Both the position numbers and the translations under genes were made by a program. The notes beneath the pieces were generated by a model. It did no database searches and was not told where the DNA came from. It saw only the letters and a program-made list of their open reading frames with translations. Shown here one piece after another: positions 16,305-26,405 of a stretch of 33,852 nucleotides of DNA. How positions within the stretch are numbered: the first letter of the stretch is position 1; each line of letters starts with the position of its first letter. The stretch is from Candidatus Poseidoniales archaeon (GTDB lineage Archaea > Thermoplasmatota > Poseidoniia > Poseidoniales > Thalassarchaeaceae), in NCBI GenBank assembly GCA_012964335.1, contig DTUF01000034.1, positions 1 to 33,852 of the forward strand, read 5' to 3'.

Positions 16305-19300
16305 TTACACCTTCACAAATTCAGATACATTAGCCTCACAATTTCGGCAATTTGAGAGTTTGGAGATACCACATTCAGAATCCCCTAAATGGTAGCGTGC
16401 TCCACATTTGGGGCAGGCTTGCCAACCATTAGTTGGAAGAATATCTAGACATACCCAACATTTGTGGTTCGGGTCTGATTCTTGGTTTTGTTCTGGCTTT
16501 GGTTCTTCGTCGGTTGAAGCGATAACGTCGGCCGCCGTATTCACGCTATTATCTGAATCATCTTGAGAATCTGATTGACTTGATTCTTCTATCGTATCTC
16601 CTTCCGTTTCCGGTTCAACTTTGGCCTCGTCATCTGACTTTTCAAACGCATCAGCTGGCGGTGCTTGCACTGGCTGTGATTGAGGTGGTGGAGGTAGAGG
16701 AAAAGTGCCAACTCCACTTGGAGCCACTGAGTTGTCAGATACAGCAATATCTTCTACAGGTGAATCGGCAGGTGCCATAGATGAGCCATTTACAGGTGGG
16801 GGTAATTCTCCATTAATCACAGGTGAAGGAAGTTTTGAGACCCCATTTGGAGGTGGTGGTAAAGTAATTCCCGCTGAATTAGGAGTTGGTATCGGTAAAT
16901 TTCCCGTATTCTTTCCTAGATTGATATTAGAAGAGGTTTCTTGTTTACGCATTGAAATAAGAACGAATCCGCCTACACAAATCAAAAGCAACAATATCAC
17001 TGCCCCAATAATCTGTATCGTTGAGCCACTTGAACTGACTTCCCGATTTGGGTCATCTGTTACATTTAATTCGACGCTATACGAAGAACCTGAAACATCA
17101 TCTGCAGAAAGAAGAGAGACAACAACGGTTCCAAGACCCGGTTCATTTGCCATAACTTCAATGGTTAAAGTACGAGCCTCGCCTGCAGATAATTCAACCA
17201 TGTCACCGTTCCCCATATTGACCACCCAACCTTCTGGACCAGTAACTCCAATCCGATGAGAGAGGAGGGCATTACCATCGTTGACAACATCAATTGAAAA
17301 AGCCGTTTTCACCCCTTCCACAATAGTTTCTGGCTCAACGTAATTTTCCCACATTACATTCTTCGTGGTTGCAGTTTTCAGAGTTACAGTATCTGATATT
17401 TGGATATCGTCTATTGTTAATTGCATGGTTACCGCTGGCTCACTTCCGGCATCAGTACTAGGTGGCATCACAATTAGACACTCGACTCGTTGACCACTAC
17501 TTGGTGCAACTTCAGGTATTGGATCGCACATTCCAGTCCATGCACTTGATGGCAGTAACAATTGAGTTATTGGAGTCCAAGGTTGGGAACCACTATTTGT
17601 TACTAGCCAAACCAACCTGAAACCAGGCATACCTACAGCATGGTCTCCTAGGCCGAATATACTTGAAGACCTAGAACCATCTGCTAAAATTATCTCATCA
17701 AAACTGATACTTGGCTGAGGGACTGATTGAACATCCAAGTAGCCAGCCCATTCAATGCGGAATCCGGAACTATCGAACATTATCAATTGAATAGGGCCTG
17801 CCGCGGCTACTCCGTTTCCTTGCAAACCGATGACAAGTGATTTTGTTTCGGTCGGTTGTAAGGTCATGGTTGGAAGTTGATTAGAAACCGCCCACCCGCC
17901 AGGCAATTCAACCGTTGGACTCAATGTAAGTTCAATATTCCCTTCATTCATTATTGTGAATCTAAGGTTTAATTGGCTATCAGGTCGTAAACTCCCAAAA
18001 CTTGACTCGTTCAGTAAACTTGCACTTCGGTAGCCAGCGACAACGAAGTCAAAATCAAGGACCCACGTCAAACTGTCATCAAGTTGTGAAACTGCAGTCA
18101 AAGAACCACTTAGTAGAGTACCAGCAGAGACCATTTGATCTGACGGCGGGACTAGAGTTACACTCGTAATCTGAGTGCTAGCTGTTGCGAGGTAACCAGA
18201 TGACGCTGATGGTGAGCCGGAAATTGAGCCAAGTGAATCAAAACCAAGATGCCAACCAAAGGGGGCATCTAGAGTCAAATCCCAGCCTTGAGGGCCATTC
18301 CCTTCGTTATACATCGTCACATTAAATGAAGTGTTTTCAACCGGAGACACAGCCATTTGGTTAAGATTGTCAAATCTAAATCCGGGTAAGATTGGAACAT
18401 CTAATGTCAGTGTGATTGGATAGTCAATTCCGTTATCAACATCTCTTCCAGTCACCGTAAATTGGTAAATCCCTGGCTCGGGTGGAGATGGATGTACCAT
18501 CGTAAGCCCAACATCCACTGATTGTGAACCGTTGAGAGAGAACGTTGTTTGGGAAAATGATTGGAACCAATCAGTGAATTGCTGGCCGTCATTTTGACGA
18601 ATAGGCTTTTCAACAGAAATTGTAGCATTGGTTGGTATCAATGCTGTATTTCTGATAGTTAGGTTCCATTGAGCTGTATTACTTGTAGAATCTCTAACTC
18701 TTTCAATCACGCTTTGAGTGGTAATGCGAACCCCTGGCTCAGTAACACCTACAGTCATGAGAAAGACATTATTTCCCTCATCCAATTCATCGAATGCATC
18801 TGTTGGGTCTACTTCAATGATGATGTCGTTATCTCCATTAGAAACGGGAGTCCATTGCCAATTCAAACCCTTCACTTCACCGGGACCAAGACTAATGGTT
18901 TGGGTGCTCAACATCTGACCACCTGCGTTTGCACGTACCTGTAAATCATCCATCACACGGCTTCCCATATTGGATACTTGAATAGTGAAAGTCACCTCTG
19001 CATTGACTTGTGGAATTGGGTCAGAGAGTGAAAAGGACTGGTCTACAAACGCTGCATCGGGTGATAAATCGTCAACCCCAGCACCACGAATTGCCAAAGC
19101 GTAGGTCTGCTCGGATTTTTGCCCGCCGTGACGAACATCCGAGACTCTTACTGTCCAAACACCCTTTTGGGCTTGGTCAATCAAAACCACCTCGACATTG
19201 TTGACATCGTCAGCAGTCCCACCAGAGATTGAGCGTCCATTTTCAAAGACATTCCCGAGATATGTGGTCGTGCCATCCGGTGCTGTGACTAGCAAGTCCA

Positions 19301-21200
19301 AATCATTCTGTAACTGGTCAGTAGCCCAAGTACTACCACGATAATCAGACCATGAAAGAACTATTTTCAGTTGTTGCCAACCATGTGTGAGGTTGAATGA
19401 GTAATCTCGGTTGTTTCCACTACGCAAAAAATTACGGTCATCAACCCAAACCCCAGTATCACCAATGGCTGCTAATGAGCGTTGCAGATTGACACGCCCC
19501 CAGCCTTCGTCATTGTTTGGAATATTTCGGGTACCCATATCCTCTGCGCCTAGAATAAGTAATGACTTCACCAAAGCGCCCTGAGGTTCTGGTCGTTGTG
19601 CAACTTCCATCAGATACTCACGAATAAGGGCTGATGCCCCTGCTGCATTTGGAGCAGCCATCGACGTCCCTGAGTATTCCAAATACCATTGACTCGACCA
19701 ACTTGAGCCAGAAGTATCAGTTGCATCTTGAGAGCGGCACGAGCGCACCCATGCGCCAGGTGCCGTCACATCTGGCTTAATGCGGCCATCTTCAGTTGGC
19801 CCACGGCTACTACTACTTGCCAATGTATCAGGAGCGCCGCCACCTCGGTTGTGATGGTTACCTACCGCAATCTGATTTTTTGCTGTTGCAGGTGGAGTTA
19901 TCGTACCGGCCCCATTACCATCATTCCCTGCTGAAAACAATACTGCCATTCCATCATAGGACCAATATTGGTCGTAATGGTTAGTCCGATCATCAACATC
20001 AGCACTATCAGTTGTATATTTACCATAATTAGTTTGAGAACCCCACGAATTAGTGTGTATATTTGCACCACTATTGTAAGCCGCATTTAGGAGATAGTTC
20101 ATGCTGGGTGAGTAGAACTGCCCATCACTATCTCTTTCCATTGCTTGGAAATAGAGGTTAGCCTCAGGAGCAACTCCGGAATACCCTCCTCTGCTCCCAT
20201 CACCAAGAACTGTGCAAGAAACATGAGTACCATGGCCAGAATGTGTGTCTTCGGTAGACGAGTCACCACTTACTACTGAAACTACCGCGTTAATTCTGCC
20301 ATTCAGATCTCCGTGGTCTTGGTCAAGTCCAGAATCTGCAACTGCAATAATTTGACCACTCCCATTGAGAGTTGTTCCAAACGCAGAAACTACTGATGAC
20401 ACTTTCATGTGACCTTTTGCTTCAGAATTGTGTAATTCAAAAACTGGTGGAATTCTTAACCAGGATATTGCCGGATTTGCAGCTATTACTGGTATGTCAC
20501 TTGCATCCACCCAGCCTTCGTAGCGACCAACATCAAGATTTGATTCAACTATCATTTCTGATTCGGCTACCTCGCTAACACTCCACTTCCACTCAGCAAG
20601 TTGAATACCATCAATAAGTGAACCATCTATGTTTGAGCGCCAACCTTCAATGCGAATATATTCGCTTCCATTGATTGAATCATCTAGCAAATCATCTGAG
20701 ACAAACATTGCTAATGGCACTGGATGTAATGATACTACTGAAGGGAGGGATTTTACTGCTTGCAGAGTGGTTGCATCGCCTTGAATTAAGAATCCAGAAG
20801 GGGGAATATAAGCCCGAATTTCTGCCCCTTTGACTGAGAATATCTCTTCTTGGGCGGTCCACAAACCAACTTCCCCATCTACTAATACCATAGCCATATC
20901 AAATCGAGATATTGCTAGAGAAGGGGGGATTACTTGATTTAATCTCAAACCATTTGAATCATAGATTCCAATTCTCGTTGAGGCTTCAGTTGTACGTATT
21001 TGTTCACTTCCCTCAGTCAATATTGAATTATTCAAGCCTCGAATACTGTTTGGATCTGGTTCAATCAAAATATATTCAATTGTACCCAATTCATTGCTGT
21101 TGAAATCTCCCGATTCTGCCTTACTAGGCAGAAGTGAGGCCATTGGCATCAAAAGAAGCAATATCAGCATCAATAATGCAGGATAGCGGTTTGACATCAT
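16305..21200 (-). CDS. Membrane-anchored subtilisin-like protease with cytoplasmic C4HC3 zinc domain
   Basis: A 1631-aa S8-family serine protease. Residues 5-28 form a signal peptide and about 30-270 a probable propeptide region. The catalytic domain has Asp289 (Ala-Asp-Ser-Gly), His323 (Gly-His-Gly-Thr-His), oxyanion Asn426 (Ser-Ala-Gly-Asn) and Ser513 (Gly-Thr-Ser-Met-Ala-Ala-Pro), so it should be active. A P-domain-like beta sandwich (about 600-700) and several CARDB/NEW3-type Ig repeats follow. One membrane helix (about 1394-1417) with Arg-Lys on its inner side is followed by a Pro-rich, then acidic linker. A zinc domain with ligands Cys1581, 1584, 1596, 1599, His1604, Cys1610, 1618 and 1621 ends the protein. 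The protease faces out and the zinc domain faces the cytoplasm. A ribosome-binding site lies in a hairpin directly before the ATG. Substrate unknown; maturation of the adjacent surface proteins is possible. Confidence 0.9.
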   Translation of the reverse strand: MMSNRYPALLMLILLLLMPMASLLPSKAESGDFNSNELGTIEYILIEPDPNSIRGLNNSILTEGSEQIRTTEASTRIGIYDSNGLRLNQVIPPSLAISRFDMAMVLVDGEVGLWTAQEEIFSVKGAEIRAYIPPSGFLIQGDATTLQAVKSLPSVVSLHPVPLAMFVSDDLLDDSINGSEYIRIEGWRSNIDGSLIDGIQLAEWKWSVSEVAESEMIVESNLDVGRYEGWVDASDIPVIAANPAISWLRIPPVFELHNSEAKGHMKVSSVVSAFGTTLNGSGQIIAVADSGLDQDHGDLNGRINAVVSVVSGDSSTEDTHSGHGTHVSCTVLGDGSRGGYSGVAPEANLYFQAMERDSDGQFYSPSMNYLLNAAYNSGANIHTNSWGSQTNYGKYTTDSADVDDRTNHYDQYWSYDGMAVLFSAGNDGNGAGTITPPATAKNQIAVGNHHNRGGGAPDTLASSSSRGPTEDGRIKPDVTAPGAWVRSCRSQDATDTSGSSWSSQWYLEYSGTSMAAPNAAGASALIREYLMEVAQRPEPQGALVKSLLILGAEDMGTRNIPNNDEGWGRVNLQRSLAAIGDTGVWVDDRNFLRSGNNRDYSFNLTHGWQQLKIVLSWSDYRGSTWATDQLQNDLDLLVTAPDGTTTYLGNVFENGRSISGGTADDVNNVEVVLIDQAQKGVWTVRVSDVRHGGQKSEQTYALAIRGAGVDDLSPDAAFVDQSFSLSDPIPQVNAEVTFTIQVSNMGSRVMDDLQVRANAGGQMLSTQTISLGPGEVKGLNWQWTPVSNGDNDIIIEVDPTDAFDELDEGNNVFLMTVGVTEPGVRITTQSVIERVRDSTSNTAQWNLTIRNTALIPTNATISVEKPIRQNDGQQFTDWFQSFSQTTFSLNGSQSVDVGLTMVHPSPPEPGIYQFTVTGRDVDNGIDYPITLTLDVPILPGFRFDNLNQMAVSPVENTSFNVTMYNEGNGPQGWDLTLDAPFGWHLGFDSLGSISGSPSASSGYLATASTQITSVTLVPPSDQMVSAGTLLSGSLTAVSQLDDSLTWVLDFDFVVAGYRSASLLNESSFGSLRPDSQLNLRFTIMNEGNIELTLSPTVELPGGWAVSNQLPTMTLQPTETKSLVIGLQGNGVAAAGPIQLIMFDSSGFRIEWAGYLDVQSVPQPSISFDEIILADGSRSSSIFGLGDHAVGMPGFRLVWLVTNSGSQPWTPITQLLLPSSAWTGMCDPIPEVAPSSGQRVECLIVMPPSTDAGSEPAVTMQLTIDDIQISDTVTLKTATTKNVMWENYVEPETIVEGVKTAFSIDVVNDGNALLSHRIGVTGPEGWVVNMGNGDMVELSAGEARTLTIEVMANEPGLGTVVVSLLSADDVSGSSYSVELNVTDDPNREVSSSGSTIQIIGAVILLLLICVGGFVLISMRKQETSSNINLGKNTGNLPIPTPNSAGITLPPPPNGVSKLPSPVINGELPPPVNGSSMAPADSPVEDIAVSDNSVAPSGVGTFPLPPPPQSQPVQAPPADAFEKSDDEAKVEPETEGDTIEESSQSDSQDDSDNSVNTAADVIASTDEEPKPEQNQESDPNHKCWVCLDILPTNGWQACPKCGARYHLGDSECGISKLSNCRNCEANVSEFVKV

Positions 21201-21221
21201 GTCCCCTCCTCTAGAGGGGAC
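21201..21221 (-). repeat. Inverted repeat directly before the subtilase start codon
   Basis: Perfect eight-base arms GTCCCCTC / GAGGGGAC with a five-base loop. The 3' arm, as read in the message, contains the GGAGGGG-type ribosome-binding site and ends at the ATG at 21200. If the transcript begins further upstream, the stem would mask the site. If it begins near 21210, as the TATA-like element suggests, the repeat would instead act as DNA, for example as an operator at the transcript start. Confidence 0.6.
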
Positions 21222-21232
21222 AACCGAGCCTC

Positions 21233-21238
21233 TATATC
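21233..21238 (-). promoter_or_regulatory. TATA-like element upstream of the subtilase gene
   Basis: On the minus strand the sequence is CTGATATAGAGG, nearly the same as the element before the ubiquitin-like gene (TTGATATAGGG at 31411-31419). It is centred about 36 nt before ATG 21200, giving a predicted transcript start near 21210. The gap to the 217-aa gene is 66 nt. By eye only. Confidence 0.4.
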
Positions 21239-21266
21239 AGTTAGGGTTCAGTGGGTTGTTCTTGCA

Positions 21267-21920
21267 TTACAGCCAATGTCGCTCAGTTTTATCTGTGAAA
21301 TACTCACTAGTCCAATCACCAACTTCATGGCTCCAAGATTCTTTCAAATCCGAAGCATCGTAGTATGAATACTCAAGTTCAATCACAATTTCATAATTCG
21401 CCCATACAGTGGCTCCACTAATTACCAACTCAAGGTCATCACCAGCAATTGACGTATGGGCTGCAATTTCAGCCCGATAAAACCGTGTTGAATTCAAGAC
21501 TTCACCATCTTCATCAGTAAATGTAACTGTAAGCGTCACATCGGTAATCGGTTTTGTACCATAATTATGCAACTCAACCATCACCACATGACCTGGGCCA
21601 CTCTGCATGTAAACTGAGTCAACAGAAACGGCATCACGTGGAACGACCCAAAATACAACTGCGAATGTTGTAAAAATTAAAAATGCCATGAAAATTGATG
21701 CCAGTACCACATTAAGTGGGGTTATCACTTGGCTAACCCTCTCACCAACTTCCCTAACTTTTTCTAGTGCTCCATGGGCTATTTCAACCTCATCTTTTGA
21801 GAAAGTTTTCCCTGCAACATCAACTAATTCTTCGCCTTCGTTAAGATCTGCTTCTTCGAGGGTTGGATTGTCCGAATCGCCAACCAAATTGAAGACGCCT
21901 TCTGGTTGTTCCTTAGCCAT
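21267..21920 (-). CDS. Single-pass membrane protein with outer beta domain
   Basis: A 217-aa protein of unknown function. The N-terminal 65 residues are acidic and predicted helical, with no signal peptide, so they should face the cytoplasm. One long hydrophobic helix spans about 67-93. Residues 97-217 alternate like a small Ig-like beta sandwich (Val-Val-Met-Val-Glu-Leu-His-Asn-Tyr-Gly; Val-Thr-Leu-Thr-Val-Thr-Phe) and should face outward. There is no zinc motif or catalytic signature. It lies nine bases after the 1480-aa exported-protein gene, with AGGT a few bases before the ATG, so it is probably translated from the same message. It may be an accessory or anchor for the neighbouring large surface proteins. 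Confidence 0.75.
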   Translation of the reverse strand: MAKEQPEGVFNLVGDSDNPTLEEADLNEGEELVDVAGKTFSKDEVEIAHGALEKVREVGERVSQVITPLNVVLASIFMAFLIFTTFAVVFWVVPRDAVSVDSVYMQSGPGHVVMVELHNYGTKPITDVTLTVTFTDEDGEVLNSTRFYRAEIAAHTSIAGDDLELVISGATVWANYEIVIELEYSYYDASDLKESWSHEVGDWTSEYFTDKTERHWL

Positions 21921-21929
21921 TTTTATACC

Positions 21930-24900
21930 TCAGAAAATCGTAAACAGCAGTGTAACTACAGCAGTTGAAAGTGGCTCTGGGAAGAGCCAATGTGTTGACG
22001 AACTATCAAAACCGGGCACTGCGTTTAGTAGTGATAAATCGCTAGTCAGACCGTTAATACCCATTGTTGAGGCTGAAGGAATGAAACTAGTTGTTTGGGC
22101 ATCTATGAGAACGGCCCTTGCGTCAAAAGTTTGGCCGCCGAGTTCTGCTTGCACCCTCGCAATAGCGGCTATTCTACCACCTCTAACATCACTCACCTTG
22201 ACGATAGGATAAGTATCTCCAATCCAATATGCTTCCACCGTTGCACTCTGCAAGTTTTCACCAATCGCTTCAACCTGTTGAATATAAATTCCTGGAGATG
22301 CAGGTACATCTGTTTGCTTGACATAAATGCGCCCGATTCCACCGTCAGATGTTGACACGGACAGACCAAAAGTTTCAGTCGGTGCAATTGATACATGACT
22401 AGGCATGTTTTCGGCTAGCAACAACATATCTCCTCTACTGTTTATTGCTCTGCCAGCGGCTGTCATGAACAAATCCATACCTTTACCAGAGGATGAATAA
22501 TCTAGAGTTGGCATACCTTGGAAACTAGTATCTTGGGTGATATCAAAATTGAAAGAAGGCCTTACATCAAGAGTCATTGTGCCGGGGACCTCGTGAATAA
22601 ACACCGTAAGTGGCCACCACTTCCCTTCCGAGTATACTTGTTGTTGCATCATTATTGACTCAACACTTCGTTTGTTGATTTGTACTTCTTCTGGCACTGT
22701 CATTGAGAGATGAACTCTCTGACCAAGTGCTGCATTAAAATCAACCGAGCGAGGAATATCGTTGAGTAACACCTCGGACCTAATAGCCCCCTCTCGGTCA
22801 AGTAACATCGCGTGAACAAAGTCAAGTTCATGTGACATTTCATATCGAGATGTCAACTGAATTTCAGGAATAACTAGATCATTAATTCGTTCCAAATCCA
22901 TCTCCATTTTTAGAGAGGTCTGTTGCCCTATCTCAAACCCAAACATTGTGAGAGCGAAGTCTTGACCTTCAAATCCTTTCACATCAATAATGAACTCTTC
23001 CCGAGTGGGCACCCAGCCTGAAAGATCAATTTCAACATGATATTTGTCACGAACACTCATGTTGGTGTAATCTACGAAAATATTGGTTTGAGGAGGGAGG
23101 TCGGGCAACCAAGCGAGTAAATGAAATGCTGTACTGTTCTCATGCTGTCCAGCTCTCATTGCCATACCATGAACCCAATCGGGCTGTTCTAATGGCATAT
23201 TTCCTTGACGAATATCAATAATTAAGTCAAATGGGGAAGCAGTTTCTAGATTAATCCCAACAGAGAAATCTTCGCTATCTGAACCATTACCTGTGATGCT
23301 AGTTGCAAAACCGCTGAGAATATCATTGACTCCGCGGCCAACATCTGAAAATCCTGCAAGGAAGAATCCAACTCCCCCAAGACCGTTTTCAGTTGAGAAC
23401 GTTGGCATTGTAATCTGATTCTCGCCATCTGATGGCGGGATTGCAATTTCCAAACGGGCTGGTAAAGGACTGAGCAATATCTCTCCATTAATACCCAATG
23501 TAGGTTGGTCCCAATCGGTTTCGTCTCTGAGCATTATTGCCAAATCATTTCCGCCTTCAGTAACTATAGTTGCTGTTGGCATCCCATCTCTACCAGAACT
23601 TCCTTCTAATACTGGCTCGGAATAGGAAATTTCTGATATCCCGCTAATGTGTGCTGAAAGTGATGCTTCGCTGGTGTCAATGTTTTGCCAGAATTGGAAG
23701 TGGTCCCCGTCCATTGTTCGCAAGTCAGTTGCATTACCCATCTGAATTGTAATACCACCAATTGGTGTATCACCTGCCCAATCAACTGTTGAACCCATCC
23801 CCATGCTGAAATTTTGAGGAAACTGCTCAATGAGAACAACTTGTCTTTGCGCACCTGCGAGCCCACTATAGAGTATCTCATCTATTCCTCTATCACTTAC
23901 CCATGTAAGATTGCCTTCGCTAACTAATAAGTCCAAACTTGCAGGTTGATTCGAAACATAGACTGACTGGTAATTTTCAGAATTCAACGACCCTGCTTCA
24001 TGTTCCATGTAGATGAATCGTAATGGGTCACCGCCCTGAGATCTAAGTGAAACTAGTTGTTGTTCTACTAATGCATCATCCACAATGTGGAGGGACTTTA
24101 GTCCATCAAGTTGGATACTCACTGCTACAGGCACCAATGGCTCAACCATTCCCTGCCTACCATTAACCAGACCTAATCCGAGGTCTTTTGCCATAATCAC
24201 ATGTGGACCATCTGTAGTTGGCTGCATACTAGAGCCCAATTCTATGTGCGCCATTCCAAGACTCATCAATTGTCGGTCTGCAGCAATTGAAGTATAGAAG
24301 TCAAGATAGATTTCACCGCCTGTTCCAGTCCCAGCCCCATCACCCCCTACGATGTCGACAATTGCTTCTGGAATGCTGTTCACGATATTACCAATATCAA
24401 TGAAGACATCAACAATATTGAGAATTGTTGCATCTAATAGTGCTGAAATAGGGTCTGATTGGGCATTACCAATTGCCGATTCAGTTGCTTCACCACCTCC
24501 TAGTTGGAAACTCCCTTGCAGAACTAATCCAGTAGGTAAATCTGTGGCATGAATACGTAATCGGCGGTGATCATCAATTGCGCCTTCTCGTTGAAACCAA
24601 GAAGAATAATCAATTTCAGTAACCGACTGAGTTGCAAATAACACTACCAGTGTATTTGGTGGGTCAGTCGGGTCAACTGGTAAAGTGGAATCAGCCGTAT
24701 TAGGAGTTGTGTCTTTACTGAAATTCTTGATTGCAAGTATCATCGAAACTCTTTCTGGCATTTGTCCTGGTAATTCAGGCGAGGATTCACTACCAAGCAT
24801 GCGGAAAATTTTTGATACCTCATCTGAGGGAAGTTCTCCAGAAGGCATTCCTCTGAGCCAACCTTGAGAATCTGTGATATTCCCATAAGGTTCACCGGGT

Positions 24901-26372
24901 GCAGAAACATGGTTAGAACGGTTTTCGTGGAAGTGTAAATGTAGGTCTGCTCTCTCATCAGCGAAGTACTCAATCGTGTCTAATCCACCCTCCCCTGTTA
25001 CTCCAAATGAGGTTGTTAGAACATCGTCATTCCTCAATACTAAATCAATAACAGAAGGTAGAACTACATTCATTTCAACAGGATGAATCCCAATATCAAT
25101 GTAAGCAAATTCGCTGGTCTCTTTATCCCCTGCATTGGTTGGTGCGTCAAAGTGAACATAACCAAATCCAATACCTACGGTACAACGATGAACACTAGAT
25201 TCAGCACCATACATCGTTGCGGCATCATAATCATCAGGACAATCTGTTTGCCCTACATTATCTACATGAATAGCATACGGCGCGGCTACTGATGCGATTG
25301 TGATTCCTGTTTCATCTACAGGTCCAGTTATGATTCCAATTAATGCTGAGAAGAACGATAGTGTGGCTTCAGTAATATCAAACCAAAATCTCTCAAGCCC
25401 TACTTCCAAGCTAAAATCTTCTGGCATCATCGTGAATCGACTGTCAATGACCCAAACATAACTCTCCCCTTCTCCAAGAGGATTCAATGAATATGCAAAT
25501 TGTTTCATCAGCGATACTTCAAGGAATTCAATATGGTCCCACAAAGTTGCTTGAGTATCAAGAGCCACTACAGAGAATTCAATAGTCGGTTCAACCCACA
25601 AAGTAGTTGGTGGATTTCCTTCAGTCCCCCAACCATCACTCTGTGAGGTATCAACAGTGAAACCAACCTCAATGTCATTAGTGGAATCGTCATCAATGGA
25701 AATTTCATGAAGTAATGGGTTCGAGCCAGTGATTAACCCTATTATTCCCCCAGCAAAAAGGCCAGTTTCTGAAAAATCTACCTCTTCGTAATGGTCATAC
25801 TCCTGCCCAGTATCTGTCTTGAAATGTGTCCAAATGACAAAATTATCGGCAGTCAGTAGAGTACCCCAAATATTGTTGGCCCATTCATCGGGGTGTTCAT
25901 CCGGATTCAGAACCATCTCGTATGGAGTTGGATGCACGGGTACAGGAGGGGTGGAATCAACCATCACCATATTTGACATGCTCTCATCAATTCTGGATAA
26001 CGGGTCATTAGCATCACTCAATCGCTCTTCCAATCGTACTTGGTCAAGAGCGTTGCTAGCAGCAGTTGTCACCGCTGCATTACCAACCATACTAGCCCTA
26101 GTTTCGAGCGCTGCATCAAGTTGAGAAAGAATATCAAAATCCTCAGCACTGACTTGTAATTCAGCAGATGCAGTACTAATTGGAGCAACAAGCGGTAGTA
26201 AAATGATGAGTGTGATTAAAATCCCCATTTTTGAGTCAGATGTGCGAGGTCCGGCAACTAACAATCTGACGCTTGGCTCCTCCATAGAGCAATTTACTAA
26301 CTCATGTTGCTTGAACGATTTGGTTGATTGAATCAATTTTGAGTCATTTTTTGCATTCTGAGAATTAGCCAA
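21930..26372 (-). CDS. Giant exported protein, unknown family
   Basis: A 1480-aa protein that I do not recognise. A hydrophobic export segment (about residues 49-66, ending Ser-Thr-Ala-Ser-Ala) is followed by a helical, Ala/Leu/Asp-rich segment (about 68-125). Then come more than 1200 residues with alternating beta-strand character, many Asp/Gly/Ser/Thr and few Cys. The last 15 residues are hydrophobic (Leu-Ser-Thr-Ala-Val-Val-Thr-Leu-Leu), a possible short C-terminal anchor with no basic residue after it. The start is TTG at 26372, chosen because GAGGACG nine bases upstream, in the 3' arm of an inverted repeat, could serve as ribosome-binding site. ATG 26285 (codon 30) is the alternative and gives a more normal signal-peptide length. 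It probably forms a surface structure. Confidence 0.72.
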   Translation of the reverse strand: MANSQNAKNDSKLIQSTKSFKQHELVNCSMEEPSVRLLVAGPRTSDSKMGILITLIILLPLVAPISTASAELQVSAEDFDILSQLDAALETRASMVGNAAVTTAASNALDQVRLEERLSDANDPLSRIDESMSNMVMVDSTPPVPVHPTPYEMVLNPDEHPDEWANNIWGTLLTADNFVIWTHFKTDTGQEYDHYEEVDFSETGLFAGGIIGLITGSNPLLHEISIDDDSTNDIEVGFTVDTSQSDGWGTEGNPPTTLWVEPTIEFSVVALDTQATLWDHIEFLEVSLMKQFAYSLNPLGEGESYVWVIDSRFTMMPEDFSLEVGLERFWFDITEATLSFFSALIGIITGPVDETGITIASVAAPYAIHVDNVGQTDCPDDYDAATMYGAESSVHRCTVGIGFGYVHFDAPTNAGDKETSEFAYIDIGIHPVEMNVVLPSVIDLVLRNDDVLTTSFGVTGEGGLDTIEYFADERADLHLHFHENRSNHVSAPGEPYGNITDSQGWLRGMPSGELPSDEVSKIFRMLGSESSPELPGQMPERVSMILAIKNFSKDTTPNTADSTLPVDPTDPPNTLVVLFATQSVTEIDYSSWFQREGAIDDHRRLRIHATDLPTGLVLQGSFQLGGGEATESAIGNAQSDPISALLDATILNIVDVFIDIGNIVNSIPEAIVDIVGGDGAGTGTGGEIYLDFYTSIAADRQLMSLGMAHIELGSSMQPTTDGPHVIMAKDLGLGLVNGRQGMVEPLVPVAVSIQLDGLKSLHIVDDALVEQQLVSLRSQGGDPLRFIYMEHEAGSLNSENYQSVYVSNQPASLDLLVSEGNLTWVSDRGIDEILYSGLAGAQRQVVLIEQFPQNFSMGMGSTVDWAGDTPIGGITIQMGNATDLRTMDGDHFQFWQNIDTSEASLSAHISGISEISYSEPVLEGSSGRDGMPTATIVTEGGNDLAIMLRDETDWDQPTLGINGEILLSPLPARLEIAIPPSDGENQITMPTFSTENGLGGVGFFLAGFSDVGRGVNDILSGFATSITGNGSDSEDFSVGINLETASPFDLIIDIRQGNMPLEQPDWVHGMAMRAGQHENSTAFHLLAWLPDLPPQTNIFVDYTNMSVRDKYHVEIDLSGWVPTREEFIIDVKGFEGQDFALTMFGFEIGQQTSLKMEMDLERINDLVIPEIQLTSRYEMSHELDFVHAMLLDREGAIRSEVLLNDIPRSVDFNAALGQRVHLSMTVPEEVQINKRSVESIMMQQQVYSEGKWWPLTVFIHEVPGTMTLDVRPSFNFDITQDTSFQGMPTLDYSSSGKGMDLFMTAAGRAINSRGDMLLLAENMPSHVSIAPTETFGLSVSTSDGGIGRIYVKQTDVPASPGIYIQQVEAIGENLQSATVEAYWIGDTYPIVKVSDVRGGRIAAIARVQAELGGQTFDARAVLIDAQTTSFIPSASTMGINGLTSDLSLLNAVPGFDSSSTHWLFPEPLSTAVVTLLFTIF

Positions 26373-26379
26373 AGTAACT

Positions 26380-26396
26380 CGTCCTCATAGAGGACG
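26380..26396 (-). repeat. Inverted repeat just upstream of the giant exported-protein gene
   Basis: Perfect seven-base arms CGTCCTC / GAGGACG with a three-base loop. It sits in the 33-nt gap between the PKD gene and the 1480-aa gene, seven bases before the TTG start. The 3' arm contains the GAGG that could serve as ribosome-binding site. The arms resemble those at 21201-21221 (GTCC...TC / GA...GGAC). Confidence 0.6.
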
Positions 26397-26405
26397 ATTT
26401 CAGAC

